Part shown: piece by piece, positions 1-5,459 of the stretch | Numbering within the stretch: position 1 is the stretch's first letter | Layout: the number at the start of each line of letters is the position of its first letter | Assembly: GCA_023255765.1 (NCBI GenBank) | Contig: JAGDVT010000016.1 | Span: 1-6,332 of the forward strand | Reading direction: 5' to 3' | DNA length: 6,332 nucleotides | Source of the DNA: Candidatus Paceibacter sp. | GTDB lineage: Bacteria; Patescibacteriota; Minisyncoccia; UBA6257; HR35 | The notes under the pieces: generated by a model | What the model saw: only the letters and a program-made list of their open reading frames with translations | Told to the model about the DNA's origin: nothing | Databases searched by the model: none | Program-made: the position numbers and the translations under genes

Positions 1-9
1 AGGTATTAA

Positions 10-97
10 GGAGGGGTGCCGGAGTGGACTAACGGGACGGCCTGGAGAGCCGTGGCCTCTTTCCGAGGCCTCGTGGGTTCGAATCCCACCCCCTCCG
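10..97 (+). tRNA. tRNA-Ser (anticodon GGA)
   Basis: This is a complete type II cloverleaf of 88 nt. The acceptor stem GGAGGGG (10-16) pairs with CCCCTCC (90-96) and the discriminator is G97, as expected for serine. The anticodon stem ACGGC/GCCGT encloses the loop CTGGAGA, giving anticodon GGA at 44-46, which reads UCC and UCU. A long variable arm with a 6-bp stem (54-59 with 65-70) is the hallmark of tRNA-Ser. The T arm is GTGGG-TTCGAAT-CCCAC. The bases after G97 are CAA, so the CCA tail is not encoded and must be added by a CCA-adding enzyme. Only 9 bases lie upstream, so its promoter is outside the window. Confidence 0.97.
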
Positions 98-100
98 CAA

Positions 101-160
101 TTACCTTTTACTTATCCATTTATTTCATTTAATATAAAACCTTTTTAACTTTTCTTTGTA
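101..160 (-). pseudogene. Decayed copy of the mpg 3' end
   Basis: Read on the minus strand, bases 160 to 101 encode YKEKLKRFYIK, a TGA stop, then NKWISKR and TAA. This lines up codon for codon with the last residues of the glycosylase at 430-1098 (YKEKLWRFYIKNNRWISKK plus TAA), including the position of the final stop. At the DNA level 106-160 matches 435-489 at 45 of 55 positions without gaps. Upstream of the tyrosine codon the similarity stops. The internal TGA and the absence of the rest of the gene mark it as a remnant. It lies only 3 bp beyond the 3' end of tRNA-Ser and on the opposite strand. It may be the trace of an old duplication, or of an insertion that split the gene's tail from its former neighbour. 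Confidence 0.75.
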
Positions 161-171
161 ATAATATATAA

Positions 172-429
172 TTAAAGCTTTAATAAAAAATTCGGGCCTG
201 CAAAATGCAGCAACCAAATTGCAACCGAAAGACCAAACATCCACTCCAATATTTTCAAAAATACTTCAACATATTCTACATCCCCCATAATCACACACCA
301 AATCACTCCTACTAACATTACTAAAATCACTATTCCTAATCCGATTATACCACTAATAAGTACATAAGCCGGTGGTGAGATAATAAAAAAATACTTATCA
401 CAACACCTGTCAAATATCCAGAAATGATA
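172..429 (-). pseudogene. Open membrane-protein frame, probably frameshifted, no clear start
   Basis: On the minus strand one frame is open for 85 codons from 429 to the TAA at 172-174. From about codon 13 onward it encodes a strongly hydrophobic, protein-like sequence: ISPPAYVLISGIIGLGIVIL, then a hydrophobic stretch to a GDVEYVEVF turn, then WMFGLSVAIWLLHFAG. That suggests two membrane segments. No ATG opens this frame near its beginning; the first GTG is at 330 and the first ATG at 318, inside the first membrane segment. The neighbouring frame over 428-393 also looks like membrane protein (IISGYLTGVVISIF). The two would join smoothly if the run of seven T on this strand (plus-strand A385-A391) had one more T. 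I read it as a small membrane gene broken by a homopolymer frameshift, or a sequencing error. I do not recognise the family. Confidence 0.4.
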
Positions 430-1098
430 TTATTTTTTACTTATCCATCTGTTATTCTTAATATAAAACCTCCATAATTTTTCTTTGTATTCTTCAGCAT
501 AATCTATCCCTATTCTTTTTGCTTTAATTATATTTTTATTATCTACCTTCTCTCCATATTCCAACCAAATTTTATTGCTACTACATAAATCTTCTGCCCA
601 AAATGAATTATCTAATTTTAATTCCTTACAAAGATTCCCGGGACCTTTTGGATTTTTTAAATTTTCAATAGGTTCTAAACTTCTAATTAATACACATTCA
701 GGATATCCTTCTTTATATGTTGTGATATTAAGTTGATAATAATTACCATAAACTAAATATATATAAATATGACCTCCCTTCAAATATTCTGCTAAATTTC
801 TTTTTGTAACTTTGCAATTTTTACAAATGAGTATTCTTTTAATAAATTTTTCTTTATCTTCAATATATTTCTCTACTCTGTTCCAATTTTCTCTTAAAAT
901 TTTCAATTTTAAATTCTTAGGTTGTTCTTTTTTAGAATATGCATGAGATGCCTTATCTTTTGGTCCAATATATGCTTCTGTTTCTACAATTTTGCCAACT
1001 AAAAATTTATTTCCAAATTTTCTAACTATATACTGACCTAACAATTCTTTTGCAACAATTAAAGTTTTTCTAGTATAAAAATCTCTCTCGATTTTCAT
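430..1098 (-). CDS. mpg: 3-methyladenine DNA glycosylase (AAG/MPG family)
   Basis: The 222-residue protein is a monofunctional base-excision repair enzyme that removes alkylated purines such as 3-methyladenine and leaves an abasic site. Motif VETEAYIGPKDKASHAY (38-54) holds the general-base glutamate, E41 by alignment with human AAG E125, plus Y43 and H52. The segment GGHIYIYLVYGNYYQLNIT (108-126) supplies Y117, equivalent to the DNA-intercalating tyrosine Y162, and N124, equivalent to N169. RSLEP (139-143) and GPGNLC (152-157) follow, and the protein ends in a typical WRFYI tail. About 40 extra, highly charged residues (58-97, including C92-K-N-C95) separate HAYSKK from TKRN, where homologues I remember have only a few residues. 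The start is the only ATG fitting the family N-terminus; no Shine-Dalgarno precedes it. It lies downstream of murC on the same strand but 316 bp away, so it is probably transcribed separately. Confidence 0.95.
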   Translation of the reverse strand: MKIERDFYTRKTLIVAKELLGQYIVRKFGNKFLVGKIVETEAYIGPKDKASHAYSKKEQPKNLKLKILRENWNRVEKYIEDKEKFIKRILICKNCKVTKRNLAEYLKGGHIYIYLVYGNYYQLNITTYKEGYPECVLIRSLEPIENLKNPKGPGNLCKELKLDNSFWAEDLCSSNKIWLEYGEKVDNKNIIKAKRIGIDYAEEYKEKLWRFYIKNNRWISKK

Positions 1099-1123
1099 TT
1101 ATATTATTTTTATTTTACATTAT

Positions 1124-1151
1124 TTTATAAAGCGTAATTTGTTTTGGCCAA
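1124..1151 (-). promoter_or_regulatory. Candidate sigma70-type promoter of mpg
   Basis: On the minus strand TTGGCC (1151-1146) and TATAAA (1129-1124) are separated by 16 bp, acceptable for -35 and -10 hexamers. The -10 ends 25 nt before the mpg ATG, implying a leader of roughly 18 nt that contains no Shine-Dalgarno. The -35 lies inside the 12-bp perfect palindrome TTTTGGCCAAAA (1142-1153), which could be an operator. Prediction from pattern only. Confidence 0.4.
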
Positions 1152-1227
1152 AATAACAAGCAAGAAATTTAGATGCAATATTGATTAATCTAATTTTAAG
1201 ATGCGTTTTTAAAAAATCCCTAGGTAG

Positions 1228-1356
1228 TGGAGAAAGGCATGGGAAAATATACTAAAGGTATCTGGAGGAGAAGAGGCTCTTTATAGGTTATATGAATCTA
1301 GAGTTAGGTATAAAAAGTATACTGGTAGATTGTATAGGAAGTCGAGTATAAAATAA
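1228..1356 (+). other. Open frame without start, possible gene remnant
   Basis: The gap between mpg and murC (1099-1414) has no intact gene. The plus strand carries a 42-codon frame with no usable start codon, bounded upstream by TAG (1225-1227) and ending at TAA (1354-1356). It reads WRKAWENILKVSGG, then EEALYRLYESRVRYKK, then YTGRLYRKSSIK. This is a basic sequence that resembles the C-terminal part of a real protein more than random AT-rich translation. An ATG at 1239 in another frame gives only 15 codons. I do not recognise the family. It may be the stump of a lost gene. The plus-oriented terminator at 1416-1448 would fit a former or present plus-strand transcript here. Chance remains a reasonable explanation. 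Confidence 0.25.
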
Positions 1357-1414
1357 AAATACAATAGAAGCTGTTGATTAAAATAAGCTCGAAAAGGGGG
1401 TGGTTCCGCCTAAC

Positions 1415-2776
1415 TCAGGGGGCTTTAATGCCCCCTGTTGTTTTTATTAATTCTGTTAATTTCCAAATATCGCCTGCTCCCATTATTATACAAATATCAC
1501 CTGCCTTCAGATTTTTTTCCAAAAAATCTGCTATTTCACTAAAATTTTTAATATAATAAACATTATTTTTTCTTTTTGAAATTTCATTAGCTAAAATTTT
1601 AGAATTTATTTTCTTTTTTATTTCTTCGCTTTCCCTGCCTGCAACACTATATATATCTGTCAAAATTACAAAATCTGCTTCATCAAAAGCATCTATAAAT
1701 TTATCAAATAACATTAAAGTTCTATAATATTGATGAGGTTGAAATACAATAAATAACCTACCTTTGTTTACTAATTCCCTTGCTGCTTTTAGTGTAGCTT
1801 TTATTTCTGTTGGATGATGACCATAATCATCGAATATTTTCGCACCGTTTATCTTACCTCTATATTCCAACCTTCTCCATACTCCTTTAAATTCATTTAA
1901 TGCTTTTAAAATTATTTCATCTTTTATTTTAAATATCTTTGCTACATTTAAAGCACCTATTGCGTTACTTATATTATGAATTCCAGGAACTTTTAATTTT
2001 AAATTTTTCGGTTTATCCTTAATTGAATAAAATTTAATCTTAATCCCCTTCCCTATTTTTTTATCTTTTAATAACTTCAAAATATTCTTATCATCTTTAT
2101 TAACTACTAAAAATTTTCTAAATTTATTTAATTTACCTAAATCTTTATCATAATTAAGTCTATTTATGAATTTTGCAAAAGTTATAAAAATATTTTTTAA
2201 ATTTTTGAAATAATCTAGATGTTCTTCTTCTATGTTTGTAATCAAAATTATATCTGGATAGTGATTTAAAAAACCTGCTTTATATTCATCTGCTTCTATT
2301 ATTAATATCTTACTTTTACCCAATCTAAAGTTGCTTTCTTCTTTATTTTTCCCAAATCCTCTTACTTTTGTTCCTATTATAACAGTGGGATCTAATCTAG
2401 CTTTAATAAAAATGTTTGCTATCATAGCAGTTGTTGTGCTTTTCCCATGCATACCAGAAACAGCAATTGTAAAATAATTCTTAGTTAATTCTCCTAGTGC
2501 TTGGGGGTAAGAAAGTATTTTTATACCTAATTTTTTCGCTTTTAAAATTTCTGGATTATCTTCTTTGATTGCAGATGTATAAATAACTAAATCAGTATCA
2601 TTATCCAAATTTTTACTTTTGTGTCCTAAATGAAATTTAATTTTTTCTAATTCTTCTTTGCTAAAAACAACAGGATAATTTAAATCGCTTCCTGTTACTT
2701 GGTTGCCATTATACAAATAATATTTTGCTAAAGCACTTATTCCTATTCCTCCTATTCCTATAAAATGTATTTTCAT
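1415..2776 (-). CDS. murC: UDP-N-acetylmuramate--L-alanine ligase
   Basis: The 453-residue cytoplasmic ligase joins L-Ala to UDP-MurNAc with ATP, the first amino-acid step of peptidoglycan precursor synthesis. The N-terminal Rossmann-like UDP-binding domain begins with HFIGIGGIGISALA (4-17). The central ATPase domain has the P-loop VSGMHGKSTTT (106-116, K112) and EADEYKAGFL (161-170) followed by TNIEEEHLDYF (180-190). VPGIHNISNAIGALN (263-277) leads into the C-terminal domain, with GVWRRLEYRG (298-307), FDDYGHHPTEIKATL (315-329), FQPHQYYRT (345-353) and GAGDIWKLTEL (433-443). Mpl, a paralogue, has a related active-site motif, but length and N-terminus favour MurC. The last residues, GGIKAP, are encoded by a GC hairpin. 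It is transcribed away from a rodA cluster across 23 bp, and no Shine-Dalgarno is present. Confidence 0.95.
   Translation of the reverse strand: MKIHFIGIGGIGISALAKYYLYNGNQVTGSDLNYPVVFSKEELEKIKFHLGHKSKNLDNDTDLVIYTSAIKEDNPEILKAKKLGIKILSYPQALGELTKNYFTIAVSGMHGKSTTTAMIANIFIKARLDPTVIIGTKVRGFGKNKEESNFRLGKSKILIIEADEYKAGFLNHYPDIILITNIEEEHLDYFKNLKNIFITFAKFINRLNYDKDLGKLNKFRKFLVVNKDDKNILKLLKDKKIGKGIKIKFYSIKDKPKNLKLKVPGIHNISNAIGALNVAKIFKIKDEIILKALNEFKGVWRRLEYRGKINGAKIFDDYGHHPTEIKATLKAARELVNKGRLFIVFQPHQYYRTLMLFDKFIDAFDEADFVILTDIYSVAGRESEEIKKKINSKILANEISKRKNNVYYIKNFSEIADFLEKNLKAGDICIIMGAGDIWKLTELIKTTGGIKAP
1416..1448 (+). terminator. Strong GC hairpin plus T-tract overlapping the end of murC
   Basis: A perfect 8-bp stem, CAGGGGGC (1416-1423) with GCCCCCTG (1430-1437), and a 6-base loop TTTAAT are followed on the plus strand by TTGTTTTTATT. 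This is the form of an intrinsic terminator for plus-strand transcription. The hairpin lies within the last codons of murC. On the minus strand no T run follows it directly, but a second C run (complement of 1396-1400) followed by TTTT could pair with the same G run and end the murC transcript. It may therefore act in both directions. Confidence 0.6.
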
Positions 2777-2783
2777 TTTTAAT

Positions 2784-2791
2784 ATTATAAT
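2784..2791. promoter_or_regulatory. Symmetric bidirectional -10 between murC and the rodA cluster
   Basis: The palindrome ATTATAAT contains TATAAT on both strands: plus 2786-2791 and minus 2789-2784. The plus box ends 8 nt before the ATG at 2800, and the minus box ends 7 nt before the murC ATG at 2776. With transcription starting about 6-7 nt downstream of a -10, both messages would begin at or within a base or two of the start codon. No Shine-Dalgarno is seen for either gene, which fits leaderless translation. No good -35 stands out on either side. The whole intergenic region is 23 bp (2777-2799), so any upstream promoter sequence lies inside the opposing gene. Confidence 0.6.
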
Positions 2792-2799
2792 TTAATAAA

Positions 2800-3543
2800 A
2801 TGGGGTGGAGATTACGAAAGCAAATTTTTATTGCATTTATTTTTCTCTTAATTTTATCAATTCCATTATATTTTTTATATTTAAAATTTAAACCAGGCCC
2901 TTCTTGCTATAACAATAGACAGGATTATAACGAAGAAGGAGTTGATTGTGGTGGACCTTGCCCGCCATGCGAAGTTTACAAACTTCAAGATTTAATTGTT
3001 AAAAAACCGCAAATTGTTATTTATCCGGACCAAAGTATGGATGTTGTAGTTCCTGTTACAAATCCTAATGAAGAATATGGTTTGAAAAGTTTCAATTATG
3101 AAATATATTTTTATGGCAATAATCCTAACGAGGTAGCAAAGATAGAAGGAAATAGTTTTATCTTCCCCTTAGAAGAAAAATATATCATAGAAACAGCAAT
3201 TTCTTCTCCTAAATTCTTAATCAAAAATGCTACTATAACAATAAATTATAAAAAAGAAAATTGGGTTAAAACAGAAGAAAGAAAGCCGAATATAGAACTT
3301 TTAAGCTACAAATATAATGAAAATTATTTAGAAGCTAGCATTTTAAATAAAGATTATAAAAATTATGATAAATTAAATTTATATTTCCTTTTATATGATG
3401 AATTTAACACCTTAATGGGAGTAGTAAAAACAGAAGTTTATGATTTCAAATCAAACGAAGTTAAAAACATTAAAATTTATTCCCTGCCCCCACTTTTAGG
3501 AGAACCTAACTTAGTTATTCTATATTCTGAAAAGGAATTTTAA
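2800..3543 (+). CDS. Single-pass membrane protein with extracytoplasmic Cys motif, unknown function
   Basis: The 247-residue protein has a short basic N-terminus (RLRK, 4-7), one hydrophobic helix (about 8-29) and an exported remainder, so it is probably anchored with its bulk outside. Just beyond the membrane lies C36, then GVDCGGPCPPC (47-57), four cysteines in all (C36, C50, C54, C57) that could form disulfides or bind a metal. The remaining part is rich in beta-type alternation. VVVPVTNPNEEYGLKSF (82-98) and ISSPKFLIKNATITINY (134-150) look like one Ig-like unit, and 163-245 like a second (NIELLSY...EASILNK...LLYDEFNTLMG). I recall similar proteins beside SEDS genes in Parcubacteria, but I know no assigned function. 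It is the first gene of the plus cluster and is followed after 2 bp by rodA, which suggests an envelope role. Confidence 0.85.
   Translation: MGWRLRKQIFIAFIFLLILSIPLYFLYLKFKPGPSCYNNRQDYNEEGVDCGGPCPPCEVYKLQDLIVKKPQIVIYPDQSMDVVVPVTNPNEEYGLKSFNYEIYFYGNNPNEVAKIEGNSFIFPLEEKYIIETAISSPKFLIKNATITINYKKENWVKTEERKPNIELLSYKYNENYLEASILNKDYKNYDKLNLYFLLYDEFNTLMGVVKTEVYDFKSNEVKNIKIYSLPPLLGEPNLVILYSEKEF
3531..3537 (+). promoter_or_regulatory. Shine-Dalgarno-like site for the SEDS gene
   Basis: AAAGGAA lies in the last codons of the upstream gene, with GGA ending 9 nt before the ATG at 3546. It is the only convincing Shine-Dalgarno in the window, and it serves a gene that starts inside a transcript. This supports the 3546 start and translation of the two genes from one message. 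Confidence 0.55.
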
Positions 3544-3545
3544 AA

Positions 3546-4586
3546 ATGAAATTAAATTTTATTATTATTTCTATATTAGCAATTTATATGCTTTTTTCTC
3601 TTTCTACAATTTTTTCAATAGGAGATATTGATGCTTTTTATAAGCAAATAATTTTCTGGTCTATTGCTTTTTTAATTATAATTTCCTCACAATTTATACA
3701 TTATGACTCTATTTTACGTTTCCCATATTTACAAATTTTCTACTTAATTTCAATAATCAGCCTTATTGCGCTTTTTATATTACCTTCTAAGGAAAGAATT
3801 TGGTTTAATATATCAGGTTTTGCTATTCAACCTTCGGAATTTGTTAGAATAATTTTCATATCTTCTTTAGCTATATTTATAAGCAAGCATTATAATCTAT
3901 TAAAAAATTATTTTTTCTTATTTTTGAGTTTTTTAATTACATCGCCTTTAACCCTGCTTATATTTTTACAACCAGATATGGGTATGTTTATATTATATTT
4001 TTTAACATGGTTATTTAGCGTTTTAATTTTTCTATCTAAAAAACAAATTTTTTATATTTCGCTAATCCTAATTATATTATTTTTAATTGGCTGGTTTTTT
4101 ATTTTCAAAGATTATCAAAAGGAAAGAATTTTAACATTTATTAATCCTGAAAGGGACCCCTTAAAATCAGGATATAATTTAAAACAACTGAGAATTACTA
4201 TAGGCTCTGCAGGTTTATTAGGAAAAGGGTTTGGAAAAGGGACTCAAGCTAGATTAGGTTTTCTGCCTTCTTCGAAAACTGATTTCATATTAGCAAGTTT
4301 TATTGAAGAAAGAGGTTTAATTGGTTTTCTAATATACGTAATTTTATTTTTAATTTTTTTGAGAACTTTATTATTTGAAGGAAATTTAATTAAAGATCCT
4401 TTAGGGGTTTGTTTCTCTAATATATTAGTAATTCATTTTGGGGTAAAATTCCTTTTAACAACTGCTGTAAACTTAGGAATATTTCCTATAGTAGGACTTG
4501 CAATTCCATTTTTAAGTTATGGAGGATCTCACCTCATATCTGATTCTATATTATTGTCGATTTGGCATAATTTTAGGTATAAATAG
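3546..4586 (+). CDS. rodA: SEDS peptidoglycan glycosyltransferase, RodA/FtsW family
   Basis: The 346-residue polytopic membrane protein has about ten hydrophobic segments. SEDS proteins polymerise lipid II into glycan strands, RodA for elongation and FtsW for division. Family motifs appear in order: GFAIQPSEFVR (91-101), LQPDMG (141-146), DPLKSGYNLKQ (204-214), IGSAGLLGKGFGKGTQ (219-234), LPSSKTDFILASFIEERG (240-257) and IPFLSYGGS (320-328). D246 in TDFI corresponds to the essential aspartate in the large extracellular loop (E. coli RodA D262, FtsW D297). GKGFGKGTQARLGFLP is closer to RodA than FtsW, but in reduced genomes with one SEDS gene the split is unsafe. R101 stands where lysine is usual. 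No class B penicillin-binding protein, its usual partner, is present in the window. It lies 2 bp after the preceding gene, with a Shine-Dalgarno inside that gene's end. Confidence 0.9.
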   Translation: MKLNFIIISILAIYMLFSLSTIFSIGDIDAFYKQIIFWSIAFLIIISSQFIHYDSILRFPYLQIFYLISIISLIALFILPSKERIWFNISGFAIQPSEFVRIIFISSLAIFISKHYNLLKNYFFLFLSFLITSPLTLLIFLQPDMGMFILYFLTWLFSVLIFLSKKQIFYISLILIILFLIGWFFIFKDYQKERILTFINPERDPLKSGYNLKQLRITIGSAGLLGKGFGKGTQARLGFLPSSKTDFILASFIEERGLIGFLIYVILFLIFLRTLLFEGNLIKDPLGVCFSNILVIHFGVKFLLTTAVNLGIFPIVGLAIPFLSYGGSHLISDSILLSIWHNFRYK

Positions 4587-4588
4587 AT

Positions 4589-4594
4589 TAAAAT
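4589..4594 (+). promoter_or_regulatory. Possible internal -10 for the aminotransferase gene
   Basis: TAAAAT is followed by 7 nt and then the ATG at 4602, the same spacing as the TATAAT boxes before murC and the 2800 gene. There is no Shine-Dalgarno in the 15-bp gap after the SEDS gene. A leaderless internal transcript is therefore possible, but such a hexamer is common in AT-rich DNA. Confidence 0.25.
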
Positions 4595-4601
4595 TTTTAA
4601 A

Positions 4602-5435
4602 ATGGAGAATATATTTTATATAGATGGAAAATTTGTAAAAGAGAAAGAGGCTAAAATACCTGTTTATGATTTAGGACTAATTAGAGGGTATGGTGTTTTT
4701 GATTTCTTAAGAACATATAATAGAAAACCCTTTTATCTTAAAGAACATCTAAAAAGGCTTTTAAAATCTGCTCAATTAATTGGGTTAAGACATAATTTTA
4801 GAATTAAAGATTTAGAAAAATTAGTAATTTTAACATTGAATAAAAATAAACACCTTAAAGAAGCTAATATAAGAATAATAATAACAGGAGGTGATTCTAA
4901 AGATTTTATTACACCTTCCAAGCCTAGATTAATAATTATGATTACCCCTGTTAAAAATATAGACAAAAAAATTTATCTAAATGGGGCAAAATTGATTACT
5001 AAAATATACGAAAGAGTTGACCCAAATGCTAAAACTTTGATATATACTGATGCTGTAAAATTTTTACAAGAAGCTAAAAGAAAGGGTGCAATTGAAGTTT
5101 TATTAATTGGCAAAAATAAAGAAATATTGGAATGCACTACATCAAACTTTTTTGCAGTTATAGATAAAAATGTTATTACTCCTCCTAAAGATAAAATATT
5201 AGAAGGTATTACTAGGAAAATTGTAATAAATTTATGTAAAAAATTTAATATCCCTATAATCGAAAGAAAGATACTAATAGATGAAATGAAAAAATTTAAT
5301 GAGGTTTTTATTACTGCTTCAAATAAAGAAATTTTACCTATAATTAAAATAGATGACACAAAAATAAGCAATGAGCCAGGAGAGATTACAAAATTTTTAA
5401 TGGAGAAATATAAAGAAATTACAAAAGATTATTAG
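4602..5435 (+). CDS. Class IV PLP aminotransferase (D-amino acid or branched-chain type)
   Basis: The 277-residue fold-type IV transaminase opens with FYIDGKFV and the motif YDLGLIRGYGVFDFLRTYN (22-40), followed by HLKRLLKSAQ (49-58), where R52 should contact the PLP phosphate. K144 in NAKTL aligns with the Schiff-base lysine (K145 of Bacillus D-alanine transaminase). E177 in EILECTTSN aligns with the glutamate facing the pyridine nitrogen. EGITRKIVI (201-209) completes the phosphate cup. The C-terminal half, with ITASNKEILPIIKID and EPGEITKFL, reads most like D-amino acid transaminase. However, the R98/H100 substrate-carboxylate pair of that enzyme is not visible: GGDSKDFITP stands in its place. 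Branched-chain aminotransferase or aminodeoxychorismate lyase therefore remain possible. Beside murC and rodA, supply of D-Ala or D-Glu for the wall is an attractive inference. The ATG at 4602 begins the usual family N-terminus. Confidence 0.85.
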   Translation: MENIFYIDGKFVKEKEAKIPVYDLGLIRGYGVFDFLRTYNRKPFYLKEHLKRLLKSAQLIGLRHNFRIKDLEKLVILTLNKNKHLKEANIRIIITGGDSKDFITPSKPRLIIMITPVKNIDKKIYLNGAKLITKIYERVDPNAKTLIYTDAVKFLQEAKRKGAIEVLLIGKNKEILECTTSNFFAVIDKNVITPPKDKILEGITRKIVINLCKKFNIPIIERKILIDEMKKFNEVFITASNKEILPIIKIDDTKISNEPGEITKFLMEKYKEITKDY

Positions 5436-5459
5436 GTCGTTATTAATTTTAAATAATTA

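Noticed and set aside
127..129. TGA recoded as a sense codon (Gly or Trp), as in some CPR lineages
   Set aside because: The only in-frame TGA codons are in the mpg-tail remnant and at the end of murC, where the MurC family normally finishes. No intact gene here contains an internal TGA.
198..210. Small hairpin CTGCA-AAA-TGCAG
   Set aside because: It has a five-base stem and no T-tract, and it lies inside the minus-strand open frame; too weak to call a terminator.
207..312. Plus-strand frame starting with ATG at about 205 within the 98-429 gap
   Set aside because: It is short and rich in His, Asn and Pro, the pattern seen antisense to a membrane protein. The minus-strand reading is far more protein-like.
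1374..1556. Plus-strand ORF of 60 codons
   Set aside because: It overlaps the well-supported C-terminus of murC in antisense, and its sequence has the proline/serine/isoleucine look of a shadow frame.
1415..4586. DPANN archaeon with acquired peptidoglycan genes
   Set aside because: Leaderless starts and AT-rich promoters made this plausible. TATAAT boxes at bacterial spacing, one good Shine-Dalgarno, and a CPR-like MurC, SEDS protein and neighbour favour a bacterium. It is not excluded without ribosomal markers.
4772..5371. Two minus-strand ORFs of 64 and 132 codons inside the aminotransferase gene
   Set aside because: Both are antisense to clear class IV motifs. Their hydrophobic composition follows from Lys/Asn/Ile-rich coding on the other strand.
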